In this document: positions 43,048 to 53,130 of the stretch, piece by piece
Numbering within the stretch: the stretch's first letter is position 1
Layout: the number at the start of each line of letters is the position of its first letter
From: CAZHBA01 sp964530225
GTDB taxonomy: Bacteria; Pseudomonadota; Alphaproteobacteria; UBA6615
Assembly: GCA_964530225.1 (NCBI GenBank)
Contig: CAZHBA010000057.1
Span: forward strand, 1-64,000
Length of the DNA stretch: 64,000 nt
Direction of reading: 5' to 3'
Position numbers and translations under genes: made by a program
The notes under the pieces: generated by a model
The model's input: only the letters and a program-made list of their open reading frames with translations
What the model was told of the DNA's origin: nothing
Databases searched by the model: none

Positions 43048-44859
43048 ATGTTTACCACACGACCCGAAATTCGTGGCACATTTGGGATGGTCGCGTCGAC
43101 CCACTATCTGGCCACCATGGCTGGCTGGGCAATGCTGGAAAAAGGCGGCAACGCCTTCGATGCCGCCGTCGCCACCGGGTTGGCGCTACAGATCGTCCAT
43201 CCCTACCAGAACGGCCCCGGCGGCGATCTTCCCATCGTTTTACACAACGCAACGACTGGCAAGACCGAAGCTATCTGCGGCCAGGGCGTGTCACCGCAGG
43301 CGGCGACTCTCGAGCGGTTCCAACAAATGGGTCTCGATCTCATTCCCGGCACCGGATTGCTGGCACCGTGTGTGCCGGGCGCCTTCGGCGCCTGGATGGT
43401 GCTGCTGCGCGATTACGGCACCCTGAGCCTGAGCGACGTTATGCAACCCGCCATCGATTATGCTCGCGACGGCTATGCCGTGATGCCGATGATGCGCACG
43501 ATAATCGACAATGTCGCCGAACTGTTCCGTAGCGCCTGGCACACGTCCGCGGCAACGTATCTGATCAACGGTGAGCCGCCAGAAGTGGGTACACTGCACA
43601 GCAATCCGGTCTTAGCCGAAACCTACGCACGCCTATTGCGCGAGGCCGAAGCCCAGGACGGTAGCCGCGAGAACGTGGTCGAGGCTGGGCGGCGTGTGTT
43701 CTACGAGGGTTTTATCGCCGAGGAAATAGACCGCTTCTGCCGCAAAACCGAATGGCTCGACAGCTCCGGCGAGGTGCACGGCGGCTTGTTGACCGGCGAC
43801 GATATGGTGCATTGGCGGCCCACCATCGAGGCGCCGGCGACCTACGACTATCACGGCTATACCTTGTGCAAACCCGGTCCGTGGAGCCAGGGCCCGGTGT
43901 TCCTGCAGCAATTGGCTCTGCTCAAGGGTTTCGACTTGGCGGCGATGGACCCGGTAGGGCCGGACTTCATTCACACCCAAGTGGAATGCGCCAAGCTGGC
44001 GCTCGCCGACCGGGAAGCCTGGTACGGTGATCCCGACGTGCACGACATTCCGCTGCAAAGCTTGTTATCGGAAAACTACAACGATGCGCGGCGCGGCCTG
44101 ATCGAGACCCAAGCGTCCACTGAGTTACGCCCCGGCAGCCCCGACGGCCGCGACCCCCATCTCGCCGAATTCGCAACACTCGATCCTGATCAAGACGAAG
44201 TTTTACCAGCCGGAGCCGGCGAACCCAATACGGCACGCAGCGTGGCCAACGACCATGGGCCTGCCAACGGCGATACGGTGCATCTCGACGCCACCGACCG
44301 GTTTGGCAACATGATCACCTGCATGCCGAGCGGCGGCTGGTTACAATCGTCGCCGGTGATACCGGCGCTGGGGTTCTGTCTGGGCACGCGCGCGCAGATG
44401 TTTTGGCTGCAGGAAGGCTTCCCGACGACGCTACAACCGGGTATCCGTCCGCGAACCACCCTGAGCCCGACGCTAGCACTGCACGACGGCTCACCGGCAT
44501 TGGCGTTCGGCACGCCCGGCGGTGACGCTCAGGACCAGTGGGGATTAACCCTATTCCTGCGCCACATCCATCACGGCATGGACCTGCAAGAAGCCATCGA
44601 CGCGCCCAACTTCCATACCGATCACCTACCATCGAGCTTCTATCCGCGCACTTTCCAGCCCGCTGTGGTCAAGGCCGAAGGCCGGCTGCCGCAGGAAACT
44701 ATCGACGTCTTGCGAAACCGGGGCCATCGTATGGAAATCGTCGACGACTGGGCGCTCGGCCGCTTGTGCGCGGTCGGTCGCGAGAAAACCGATGGTGGCT
44801 GGCTTCTCAAGGCCGCTGCCCATCCGCGCTTTCAAGAGGCCTACGCCGTTGGCCGTTAG
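43048..44859 (+). CDS. ggt: Gamma-glutamyltransferase family protein
   Basis: An N-terminal-nucleophile hydrolase precursor of 603 residues. The N-terminal half has MVASTHYLATMAGWAMLEKG, GGNAFDAAVATGLAL and NGPGGDLPIV. Autocleavage would expose the Thr in NGDTVHLDATDRFGNMI. FGTPGGDAQDQWGL is the C-terminal GGxx motif. The frame is open from 42889, but ATG 43048, with AAAGG upstream, starts the conserved region. It has no signal peptide, so it is probably cytosolic, unlike classic periplasmic GGT. It is divergent from dgcNA, suggesting supply of glutamate. Confidence 0.9.
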   Translation: MFTTRPEIRGTFGMVASTHYLATMAGWAMLEKGGNAFDAAVATGLALQIVHPYQNGPGGDLPIVLHNATTGKTEAICGQGVSPQAATLERFQQMGLDLIPGTGLLAPCVPGAFGAWMVLLRDYGTLSLSDVMQPAIDYARDGYAVMPMMRTIIDNVAELFRSAWHTSAATYLINGEPPEVGTLHSNPVLAETYARLLREAEAQDGSRENVVEAGRRVFYEGFIAEEIDRFCRKTEWLDSSGEVHGGLLTGDDMVHWRPTIEAPATYDYHGYTLCKPGPWSQGPVFLQQLALLKGFDLAAMDPVGPDFIHTQVECAKLALADREAWYGDPDVHDIPLQSLLSENYNDARRGLIETQASTELRPGSPDGRDPHLAEFATLDPDQDEVLPAGAGEPNTARSVANDHGPANGDTVHLDATDRFGNMITCMPSGGWLQSSPVIPALGFCLGTRAQMFWLQEGFPTTLQPGIRPRTTLSPTLALHDGSPALAFGTPGGDAQDQWGLTLFLRHIHHGMDLQEAIDAPNFHTDHLPSSFYPRTFQPAVVKAEGRLPQETIDVLRNRGHRMEIVDDWALGRLCAVGREKTDGGWLLKAAAHPRFQEAYAVGR

Positions 44860-44877
44860 CGGTCCCCCGTTGCCAGC

Positions 44878-46239
44878 ATGACCACGACCACAAACAACGC
44901 CATCGGCTTGACCGACGGCCTGCGCAACGGCCCCTACCGCCGCATCTGGAAACTGTCGTGGCCGACCATCCTATCGAACCTCACAGTGCCGCTGCTCGGC
45001 GCCGTCGACACCGCGGTAATGGGGCATTTGCCCGACGCCGCCTATGTGGGTGCGGTGGCGGTGGGGGCGATGGTTTTCAGCTTCGTCTATTGGGGCTTCG
45101 GTTTCCTCAACATGGGTACCGTTGGCTTCGCCGCCCAAGCGAAAGGCAGCGACGACACCGACGAGATTAGGGCTGTTCTCGCCCGCGCATTGTTAGTCGG
45201 CCTGGGGCTCGCTGCTGTTATTCTTGTACTACAATTTCCAGTGCGGCTGGGCGCGCTGACGATTATCGATGCGGAACCACAGGTAGAACAATTAGCGAGC
45301 GCTTATTTCGACGTTCGTGTGTGGGGAGCACCGGCGACTCTGGCCAATTACGGGCTACTGGGTTGGCTGTTGGGCATGCAGTATGTGCGCACGGCCCTCA
45401 TCGTTCAGGTTCTCATCAACGGTCTGAACGTCGTCCTCGATCTATGGTTCGTCCTCGATCTCGGTTGGGGCGTCGAGGGAGTAGCTCTGGCGACGGCGAT
45501 TGCCCAATACGCTGGCGCGTTTCTGGGATTGTTCTTCGTGCTGCGTCACCTCAAGGTCATCGGCGGGCGTTGGCAGTGTGCAAAAATTCTCGAACCGGTA
45601 GCGTTGGCCGAGACCTTTCGGGTAAACCGCGACATTTTTTTGCGCACGCTGGCGATGATCTTCGCCTGGTCGTTACTCACCTGGACCGGTGCGCGATTGG
45701 GCACGACGGCATTAGCGGCAAATGCTATTTTGATGAACTTCCAACTGTTTCTGGCCCACGGGCTGGACGGTTTCGCCCATGCCACTTCGGCATTGGTCGG
45801 CGAAGCGGTCGGCGCCCGCGACCATCGGATGCTGCGCCGCTGCGTTGTCGCCACCACTGTCATGGCAATCGTTGTGGCAACCGGCTATACGCTGGTCTAT
45901 GCCAGTGCCGGCCCGGCGATTATCAGGACGTTCACCACCATCGCTGAGCTACGCACGTTCTCGTCCAACTATTTGATCTGGATCGTCATCTCGCCGTTGC
46001 TGTCAGTATGGGCCTATCAACTCGACGGCATATTTATCGGCGCTACGCGGTCCGCCGACATGCGCAACGCCATGGTGATATCAGTGGCGATCTACGTCAC
46101 AGCAATGGCGACGTTGACCGGGACCTTGGGTAATCACGGCCTGTGGCTATCGGTGATGATCTTCATGGTCGCGCGGGCGCTGACGCTGGCGGTGCATTAC
46201 CCCAATATCGAGAAAATGGCTGCCGCTAACACTAACTAA
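44878..46239 (+). CDS. MATE family efflux transporter
   Basis: A 453-residue membrane protein of the DinF-like branch of multidrug and toxin extruders. The two halves carry the paired starts LSWPTILSNLTVPLLGAVDT and, from about residue 250, RDIFLRTLAMIFAWSLLTW. AVGAMVFSFVYWGFGFLNMG and ALVGEAVGARDHRMLRR are family segments. About 12 hydrophobic segments are seen. It begins 18 bases after ggt, so it is probably in the same transcript. Confidence 0.93.
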   Translation: MTTTTNNAIGLTDGLRNGPYRRIWKLSWPTILSNLTVPLLGAVDTAVMGHLPDAAYVGAVAVGAMVFSFVYWGFGFLNMGTVGFAAQAKGSDDTDEIRAVLARALLVGLGLAAVILVLQFPVRLGALTIIDAEPQVEQLASAYFDVRVWGAPATLANYGLLGWLLGMQYVRTALIVQVLINGLNVVLDLWFVLDLGWGVEGVALATAIAQYAGAFLGLFFVLRHLKVIGGRWQCAKILEPVALAETFRVNRDIFLRTLAMIFAWSLLTWTGARLGTTALAANAILMNFQLFLAHGLDGFAHATSALVGEAVGARDHRMLRRCVVATTVMAIVVATGYTLVYASAGPAIIRTFTTIAELRTFSSNYLIWIVISPLLSVWAYQLDGIFIGATRSADMRNAMVISVAIYVTAMATLTGTLGNHGLWLSVMIFMVARALTLAVHYPNIEKMAAANTN

Positions 46240-46380
46240 ATATGGCACCCGTTAACGGAATATTGACGCAAACCGTTGAAATCATGGATTGACACGTGAA
46301 TCGCTCGCAAGCATGTTCTGGCGTTCCGTCGGAACGGTGTTTATGCAACGCCAACGGTTGAGTTCAGACAAAGGTCGTAG

Positions 46381-47766
46381 ATGGGCCGAGAGTCCAAGTT
46401 CGGTTGGCCGTTAAAACCCCGCGCGATGGCAATCGTCGGTGGTTTGGCAATCGCCGTTCCAGTGTTTGCGTTCGTTGGTGGTTTCTTCGCCGGGCAAAAC
46501 GCCGCTGGGCCGCCGGGTGAAGTCGACAACCAAGTCGATACACTCACCCACGTCCAGTCCACCGCCATATGGGAAGCCGAGGCGGACCATCAGCCGCCGG
46601 TGCCCATTACCCGCGTCGTCGCGGTCGAAAGCGGCGATAACCTCGTGGGAGTTTTGTTGCGCGCCGGCGTCGAACGAACCGTGGCTTATGCAGCGATCCA
46701 GTCGCTCAAGAGAAGTTACGACCCCAGGCGCGACTTGAGCGTCGGCGACAAGTTGCAGGTGACTTTCGGTCTCGTCAACACCAGCGAAACTTCGAACGAG
46801 CCCGAAGGTTATGTTCTTTCGCGTCTGACCATTCCCGTCTCCTACGACAGGGAAATCGATGTCAGCCGCGACAACAAAGGTAGGTTCGTCGCCAGCGAGG
46901 TCGAACGCCCTCTCGAACGCGAAACCGTGCAGGTGTCGGGCAAAATAGACACAAGCCTATCCGTGGCCGCCGGCGCAATCGGCCTGCCGCCACACGTGCT
47001 GGCCGAGTTCATCCGCGTCTACAGCTTCGATGTCGATTTCCAACGGGATATCTGGCAGGGCGACCACTTCGAGCTGATGTATGATCAGTTTCGCGATAAA
47101 ACCGGCGAAATCGTCCACGAAAGCGACATCCACTACGCCAAATTGACCCTACGTAGCACCGAGCTGCCGTTGTACCGTTACACGACGACGAGGGGAAATT
47201 TGGATTACTTCACCGCCAAAGGCCAGAGCGTGCGTAAGACGCTTATGCGCACACCGATCGACGGGGCGCGACTATCGTCGCGCTTTGGTCGACGCCAGCA
47301 TCCGATACTCGGTTACACGCGCATGCACACCGGCACCGATTTCGCCGCGCCGCGCGGCACACCGATTTACGCCGCCGGCAACGGCACCGTCGTCCAGGTG
47401 GGCCGCAACGGCGGCTACGGTAAGTATGTCCGCATCCGCCACAATGGAACCTTCCAGACCGCTTATGCGCATCTGTCGGGGTACGCTAGAAAGACCCGCA
47501 GAGGTGTGCGCGTGAAGCAGGGCCAGATTATTGGCTATGTCGGGTCCACGGGGCGGTCGACCGGTCCCCACCTGCATTACGAAGTTCTGCGCAATGGCCG
47601 CCAGATTAATCCCCGCAGCGTCCGCATTCCCAGCGGCGAGAAGCTAAAAGGCGCCGAATTGAAGAAATTCATTGCCCTGCGTGATACCAGGGATACGCAG
47701 TTCGCGCGGTTGCGTGACGCCGCGGTGCGGCTTGCCGAAAACAAGGCCGGCGCAATCCAAAAATAA
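46381..47766 (+). CDS. M23 family metallopeptidase (peptidoglycan endopeptidase)
   Basis: A 461-residue protein anchored by an N-terminal membrane segment (AIVGGLAIAVPVFAFVGGFF). An OapA/LysM-like region follows (VVAVESGDNLVGVLLRAGV, about residues 80-150). The C-terminal M23 domain has the zinc ligands H and D in MHTGTDFAAPRGTPIYAAG and H-x-H in GPHLHYEVLRNG. MepM-like enzymes cleave peptide crosslinks in the periplasm. Two weak TTGAC promoter-like boxes lie in the 140 bases upstream. It converges on the hypothetical gene at 47776. Confidence 0.92.
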   Translation: MGRESKFGWPLKPRAMAIVGGLAIAVPVFAFVGGFFAGQNAAGPPGEVDNQVDTLTHVQSTAIWEAEADHQPPVPITRVVAVESGDNLVGVLLRAGVERTVAYAAIQSLKRSYDPRRDLSVGDKLQVTFGLVNTSETSNEPEGYVLSRLTIPVSYDREIDVSRDNKGRFVASEVERPLERETVQVSGKIDTSLSVAAGAIGLPPHVLAEFIRVYSFDVDFQRDIWQGDHFELMYDQFRDKTGEIVHESDIHYAKLTLRSTELPLYRYTTTRGNLDYFTAKGQSVRKTLMRTPIDGARLSSRFGRRQHPILGYTRMHTGTDFAAPRGTPIYAAGNGTVVQVGRNGGYGKYVRIRHNGTFQTAYAHLSGYARKTRRGVRVKQGQIIGYVGSTGRSTGPHLHYEVLRNGRQINPRSVRIPSGEKLKGAELKKFIALRDTRDTQFARLRDAAVRLAENKAGAIQK

Positions 47767-47775
47767 GTAAACGCT

Positions 47776-48363
47776 CTAAGGGTTGATTTGATCATAGGTG
47801 GTGCGGCCAGACCCCTCGTTGATAAAGTGATCTTTGACCTCGCTTGGTAAGAAGCTCGCTTTTACGCAGACCTCCAATAGTAAACGCGATGGCTGGAACC
47901 TGGTGGTATAGCCCATTGAAATCTCAGAGCGGTCAAAGAAGCCTTGAGCCACTCTCTCTATGAGACCCAGCGCTTCAAAGCCTCTCAGAACCGCTATGAA
48001 GTTTCTATACGAGACCTCAGAACCAGTGAACTCGCTTGGGCCGAGTGGTTGATAAGACAGTGAGGAGAGTTCTCTGCCATGTCCCAGCAATAGGTCAGCT
48101 ATTACAGCTGCTACAGCGCGCTCAAATTGTTCCCGCTTTTGTCCCCTGCGACCCCTTTTGCGCTGAGGGTCTGCTGCCGTGGCCTCAGCTGCGAGCAGTT
48201 GGCATAAAGAACGAGCAGTATCCGAAGCAGCCACATGGTCCAAGGCCATGTATCTCGCATTCAGAAGCTCTGTGAGCCTGTCCTCGTTGATTCCACGGCG
48301 ATCACTATGGTCACCGTCACCCATGTCACTATTGTCAGTTGGGGATAGGTATAGGTTCGTCAC
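47776..48363 (-). CDS. Hypothetical protein, replication-initiator-like, perhaps 3'-truncated
   Basis: Not a family I can name with confidence. The start is taken at GTG 48363 (VTNLYLSPTDNSD), which has AGAGG 6 bases upstream; the open frame runs to 48486. The segment FIAVLRGFEALGLIERVAQG, followed by GYTTRFQPSRLLLEV, resembles winged-helix proteins of plasmid or phage replication (..R.FR.L..LG..E...GF....G..TR.RPT..L). Such proteins are usually much longer. The stop, 10 bases from the M23 gene, suggests that its 3' part was lost. Codon use (AGA, CTT, TCT) differs from the neighbours, consistent with transfer. Confidence 0.6.
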   Translation of the reverse strand: MTNLYLSPTDNSDMGDGDHSDRRGINEDRLTELLNARYMALDHVAASDTARSLCQLLAAEATAADPQRKRGRRGQKREQFERAVAAVIADLLLGHGRELSSLSYQPLGPSEFTGSEVSYRNFIAVLRGFEALGLIERVAQGFFDRSEISMGYTTRFQPSRLLLEVCVKASFLPSEVKDHFINEGSGRTTYDQINP

Positions 48364-48487
48364 GTTGAGCCTCTTTTGGTCACTTGGTTGGGGAGGGAAT
48401 AAACACAAGGAATACACACAAGGAATACGCATGGAGACTCTGTTGGAGCCCCGTGGGATAACTCGTAACGTTATTGAGAAACACAAA

Positions 48488-49235
48488 GCTTAGCTCCCGA
48501 CGGAGAACGAACCGGACTTCTGCTGTTCCTTGAGTTCTTCGACGAACTCTTCGGCTGGACCATAGCCAGCCTGGTAGGCCTCGTTGATCCAATAGAGGCC
48601 TTCATCTTCGTCTTCTTCAGAGTTGATACCGAACAGCCGTATCATGCCCAGAGCGAACTGCGAGGGCTCATAGCCCCTTTCGGTAGCATCTGCATAAAGC
48701 TCGATCGCTTTCTGATTTTCAGCTTGCTCGATATCGTCGGGCCCTCTTCTGTATTGAAAAGCAGTTGGGCTACACGGTACATGGAGCGTGGTTCTCCCGC
48801 CTCAGCAGCCTTTAGGAACCAAGTGAGGCCCTCAAAGAGGTCTTGTTCTACTCCATCGCCCGAGAACAGCATCTCACCGAGGTTGTACTGGGCACTCGCG
48901 ACATCCTGCTCTGCTGCGTATCGGTATTCCGTAAGCGCTCGCTCTATATCGACTTCGTAGCCCCGCTCACCGGAATGGTACCCGGTGGCAACGAAGAAGC
49001 TTGCCTCAGGGTTCCCTAGTGACGCAGAGGCCCGGCAGATAAAATTGCCTTTCTCATTGCAGGCCGTCTCGCCCTTGGCGTAGACCAACAGGGTCAGACC
49101 ACCGAAGATTAGAGCAATGCGGAAGACGGCCGTTAGCGCCGAGTAGGCGACCAAGTTATAGAGCGTTCTCACCAGCACCTCCTTGGCGACTCTATGAGGC
49201 CCGTAGACGCGCTTTGGGGCCTCGGTGGCCCCCAT
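48488..49235 (-). pseudogene. Sel1-repeat membrane protein gene with a single -1 frameshift
   Basis: The first frame gives a membrane segment (TAVFRIALIFGGLTLLVYA) and Sel1-like repeats (EYRYAAEQDVASAQYNLGEM, GLTWFLKAAEAGEPRSMYRV). After AQLLFNTEE it leaves frame near 48740. A -1 shift restores GPDDIEQAENQKAIELYADA, TERGYEPSQFALGMIRLFG and GLYWINEAYQAGYGPAEEFV to a stop at 48488. Sel1 repeats mediate protein-protein contacts. Everything except one base is intact, so this is either a very recent mutation or a base-calling error. Base composition and codon use match the previous gene. Confidence 0.75.
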
Positions 49236-49544
49236 TGTGGGGTCGGGAGAGTTCAGGGAGTCCTCACGACGCTCCTGAGGCCGTTACAGGTATGGCTGCA
49301 ACGCTTGCTCAGGTAATGGAAGGAGAGAGCAGTGAGCGAGCGATGACGATTAGATCATCGTTGTTCAGAAGGGCAGCAGTAAGGCACAAGTTGGGCGATT
49401 TTTTGTGAGCGGCCCAAGTTGACGTTCTGCTATAGAGTTTCAGGATCCTCACAAACAGATCAGCAGAGGTTTTATTCCCCCAGAATCCAGCCGCCACCGA
49501 AAACGCGGCCTCCAGCAGCGGGTTTAGGCGACTTTCAGGGCCAA
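49236..49544. other. Intergenic region beyond the foreign-looking pair
   Basis: 309 bases between the Sel1 gene and clpB. It should hold the Sel1 gene promoter and the end of the clpB transcript. No tRNA, terminator with a T-tract, integrase or attachment repeat is seen. Confidence 0.4.
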
Positions 49545-52145
49545 TTATTCAGCGGCTTTGGCGTGGAACGTCTCGCCATTAATCACCAGGCCATCGACTA
49601 CGGCGCTCACATTGACCGTATTGCCTTCATTGATGCGACCTTCGAGCAATAGGCTGGCCAGCTGATTCTGCAGGCCGCGCTGGATCACGCGTTTGAGCGG
49701 CCGGGCACCATAAACCAAGTCGTAGCCGGCATCCGCAAGCCACTCGCGCGCGGCGGTATCAAGTTTCAGCGTCACCTTTCGCTCCGCCAGCAGTTCGCAC
49801 AGCCGCGCCAGTTGGATATCGACAATGCCGCCCATCTGCGCCCGGTTGAGGCGGTGGAACAGCAAGGTCTCGTCTAGCCGGTTCAGAAACTCCGGCCGGA
49901 ATGCACTGCGCACGACTGCCATCACTTGATCGCGAACCGCCTCACTGTCCTCGCCTTCCGGCTGATTGGCGAAAAATTCGCTACCTAGGTTCGAGGTCAT
50001 GATAATCAGCGTGTTTTTGAAATCAACCGTTCGGCCGTGACCGTCAGTCAACCTGCCGTCATCGAGGACCTGCAAAAGAATATTGAAGGCATCGGGATGT
50101 GCTTTCTCGACCTCGTCGAACAGAACAACCTGGTAAGGACGGCGGCGCACCACCTCGGTGAGGGCGCCACCCTCCTCATAGCCCACATAGCCCGGCGGGG
50201 CGCCAATGAGCCGGGCGACGGCGTGCTTTTCCATATACTCAGACATGTCGATGCGCACCATCGCCTGCTCATCATCGAACAGGAATTCGGCCAGCGTCTT
50301 GGACAGCTCGGTCTTGCCAACACCGGTGGGGCCGAGGAACAGGAACGAGCCAATCGGCCGATCCGGGTCTTGCAAACCGGCCCGCGCCCGGCGCACGGCG
50401 TTCGATATGGCGACAATCGCCTCTTCCTGGCCGATGACGCGGGCACCGAGCCCCGCTTCCATTTGGAGTAACTTTTCGCGCTCGCCCTCAAGCATCTTGT
50501 CGACCGGAATGCCTGTCCAGCGCGACACAATAGCGGCGATGTCGTTTTCCTTGACCTCTTCATCAAGCATGCGCTCGCTGGAAGCCTCTTCGGATTCGCC
50601 AAGGCTGCTTTCGAGTTCGGGAATTACGCTGTAGGCGAGCTGTCCAGCCCGTTCGAGTTGCCCTTCGCGCTGGGCGATTTCCAACTCCTGGCGCGCTTTA
50701 TCTAGCTCCTCCTTGAGCTTTTGCGCGCCCGCGAGCTTTTCGCGCTCGGCCTGCCACACCGCGGTCAGATCGGCGGACTTGCCTTCAAGCCCGCTCAGCT
50801 CCCGCTCTAGGACCTCCAGCCTGTCCTTAGAGGCGGCATCAGATTCCTTTTTCAAAGCTTCGCGTTCGATTTTCAGTTGGATGATGCGGCGGTCGAGCTC
50901 GTCGACCTCCTCGGGCTTTGAATCGACTTCCATGCGCAAGCGTGAGGCGGCCTCGTCGACCAGATCGATAGCTTTGTCGGGCAAAAAGCGGTCGGAGATA
51001 TAGCGGTTCGACATGGTTGCCGCCGCAACCAGCGCGCTGTCGGTAATACGCACACCGTGGTGCAGCTCGTATTTTTCCTTCAGCCCGCGCAGGATCGAGA
51101 CAGTGTCCTCGACCGAGGGTTCGGAGACAAACAATGGCTGGAATCGCCGCGCCAACGCGGCATCTTTTTCCACATGCTTGCGGTATTCGTCGAGTGTCGT
51201 GGCGCCGACACAGTGTAATTCACCGCGTGCCAGCGCCGGTTTCAGCATGTTCGAGGCATCCATCGAACCCTCCGCCGCACCGACGCCAACGATCGTGTGC
51301 ATCTCGTCGATGAACAGAACGACTTCGCCTACGGCAGTGTCGATTTCCTCCAGGACCGCTTTCAGGCGCTCCTCGAATTCGCCGCGAAACTTGGCACCGG
51401 CGATAAGCGCGCCCATATCGAGGGACAAAAGACGCTTGTCGCGCAGGCTCTCCGGCACGTCGCCATTAACAATACGCAGGGCCAAGCCTTCGATGATCGC
51501 CGTCTTGCCAACGCCGGGTTCACCGATGAGGACCGGGTTATTCTTGGTACGCCGCGACAGCACCTGCACGGTACGGCGTATCTCTTCGTCGCGGCCGATT
51601 ACCGGATCCAACCGGCCTTCGCGGGCCGCTTCCGTCAGGTCGAGGGTATATTTTTTCAACGCTTCGTAGGCATTTTCTGCCGTCGGTGAATCGGCCGTGC
51701 GGCCTTGACGCAACGCCTCGATCGCTCGGTTCAAATTCTGCGGTGTGGCACCAGCGCCAGCGAGGATTTTCGCCACCCCGCTGCCCGATGTCATCGCCAG
51801 AGCAAGCAGCATACGCTCGACGGTGACAAATTCATCACCGGCCTTTTTGGCGATATCCTGCGCGCTCTTCAGATTTTTTGCTGCTTCCGACGCGATATAG
51901 ACACCGCTGGCACCCTCGCCTTCGACCTTTGGCAACTTGTCGAGTGCGGTATCGACTGCTGCCTCCGCGGCAACAGGATCTCCACCCGAGTTACGAATGA
52001 GGTTGGCGCACAGTCCTTCCTCGTCGTCGAGCAGGACTTTCAGAAGATGTTCGCTGGTCAGTTGCTGGTGGGACCGCCCGTCAGCCATATCGTGGGCTGC
52101 TTGGACAAAGCCCCGGGCGCGCTCGGTAAACGCTTCGAAGTTCAT
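49545..52145 (-). CDS. clpB: ATP-dependent chaperone ClpB
   Basis: Hsp100 disaggregase, 866 residues, working with DnaK. The N-terminal Clp_N repeat domain spans residues 1-150. NBD1 has Walker A GEPGVGKTA and Walker B VVLFIDEMH. The long middle coiled coil (about 410-530, LDRRIIQLKIEREALKKESD) distinguishes ClpB from ClpA. NBD2 has GPTGVGKTE and QVVLFDEVEKAHPD. AGAGGGG lies just before the ATG. Family members are heat-induced by sigma-32, but I saw no clear box here. It lies next to the DUF4167-prmC-prfA block. Confidence 0.98.
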   Translation of the reverse strand: MNFEAFTERARGFVQAAHDMADGRSHQQLTSEHLLKVLLDDEEGLCANLIRNSGGDPVAAEAAVDTALDKLPKVEGEGASGVYIASEAAKNLKSAQDIAKKAGDEFVTVERMLLALAMTSGSGVAKILAGAGATPQNLNRAIEALRQGRTADSPTAENAYEALKKYTLDLTEAAREGRLDPVIGRDEEIRRTVQVLSRRTKNNPVLIGEPGVGKTAIIEGLALRIVNGDVPESLRDKRLLSLDMGALIAGAKFRGEFEERLKAVLEEIDTAVGEVVLFIDEMHTIVGVGAAEGSMDASNMLKPALARGELHCVGATTLDEYRKHVEKDAALARRFQPLFVSEPSVEDTVSILRGLKEKYELHHGVRITDSALVAAATMSNRYISDRFLPDKAIDLVDEAASRLRMEVDSKPEEVDELDRRIIQLKIEREALKKESDAASKDRLEVLERELSGLEGKSADLTAVWQAEREKLAGAQKLKEELDKARQELEIAQREGQLERAGQLAYSVIPELESSLGESEEASSERMLDEEVKENDIAAIVSRWTGIPVDKMLEGEREKLLQMEAGLGARVIGQEEAIVAISNAVRRARAGLQDPDRPIGSFLFLGPTGVGKTELSKTLAEFLFDDEQAMVRIDMSEYMEKHAVARLIGAPPGYVGYEEGGALTEVVRRRPYQVVLFDEVEKAHPDAFNILLQVLDDGRLTDGHGRTVDFKNTLIIMTSNLGSEFFANQPEGEDSEAVRDQVMAVVRSAFRPEFLNRLDETLLFHRLNRAQMGGIVDIQLARLCELLAERKVTLKLDTAAREWLADAGYDLVYGARPLKRVIQRGLQNQLASLLLEGRINEGNTVNVSAVVDGLVINGETFHAKAAE

Positions 52146-52443
52146 TTTGCCCCTCTTTCGCCTTCCTCACCCGAGGCAAGGCATTCTGGCGGACCCAATA
52201 TGCGGCATCCGCCCAAAGGAAACCATAATTTCGCCGGTGATCGAGGGTACCTGCAGACGATGCTCAAAGGCACCCGCACCTGCCAAAGGGCAGGCTAACC
52301 GGCGTCCTTAGATATGGTGTGGCTTTGCCGCAACACAAGCCATGCATTCGCTAATTGTGCGACGCGGTAGCTACACAAAACCGAGCTATCCCGTGGTGCG
52401 TACAAGCGGTTAATAATCAATTTACCGAAACAAACTGGCCGCG

Positions 52444-53130
52444 CTATGCGCTGGCGGGATTGGTATCCTCAGCCGCCGGTTCCGTATCATCTTCCGGTGA
52501 AGCCGCTTCGTCGCCTTTGTCCGATGCATTCCGGCCATTCCTGGATTCATTCGACCGGCGGCTTCGGGTGCGGCGCGCGGGCTTGACATTGCCTTCGCTA
52601 TTGCCGCTTCCGTTTGTCGGCTCAGCCGGCGCCATATTTTTCTGCTCGGCACTCCCTTGTTCCACCGCCTCGATCAGTGCAGCTACGCTTTCCGGCGCAT
52701 GCTCGGAAGTGGTTTCGGGAGCCGGCTGGGCAGCCGCCTCGGTAATCACGACAGCCTCGCCAGTTTCGACCGCATCGTCGTTTGGGACAGTGCGGCCGTT
52801 CGTAGCCGCGTTGCTATTTTGGGCAACATTGCCGTTCTGATTCCGGTTATCGCCACGCTGTTGCGAATCTTCCTGCGCGTTGCGGTTGGCGCCAGAAGCT
52901 TCCAGCAACCGGTAATAATGCTCGGCGTGCTGGTAAAAATTCTCAGCCGCAATCCGGTCGCCGCTGGACGCGGCATCGCGCGCTAGCTGCTGATATTTCT
53001 CGTAGATCTGCGATGAATTACCCCTGACGCGCGCGCCTGGGCCATTACTGTCGAAGACCTGGTTTCTGGAATTTCCCGGCTTTCTGCCGCCACGGCCTCG
53101 CGACCGTCTTGAGTTTGAATTTTGTCGCAT
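52444..53130 (-). CDS. DUF4167 domain-containing protein
   Basis: A 228-residue basic, low-complexity protein. The DUF4167 core is near the N-terminus (RGRGGRKPGNSRNQVFDSNG, then VRGNSSQIYEKYQQLARDAA and AENFYQHAEHYYRLL). The rest is Gln/Asn/Glu/Ala-rich and ends with Arg/Ser repeats (RRTRSRRSNESRNGRNASDK). The family is restricted mostly to alphaproteobacteria, usually between prmC and clpB as here. The basic RGRGG start suggests RNA binding; no function is established to my knowledge. Confidence 0.92.
   Translation of the reverse strand: MRQNSNSRRSRGRGGRKPGNSRNQVFDSNGPGARVRGNSSQIYEKYQQLARDAASSGDRIAAENFYQHAEHYYRLLEASGANRNAQEDSQQRGDNRNQNGNVAQNSNAATNGRTVPNDDAVETGEAVVITEAAAQPAPETTSEHAPESVAALIEAVEQGSAEQKNMAPAEPTNGSGNSEGNVKPARRTRSRRSNESRNGRNASDKGDEAASPEDDTEPAAEDTNPASA

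Noticed and set aside
46260..46330. TTGACG and TTGACA boxes upstream of the M23 peptidase gene
   Set aside because: No convincing -10 box at the right distance; mentioned only as weak boxes.
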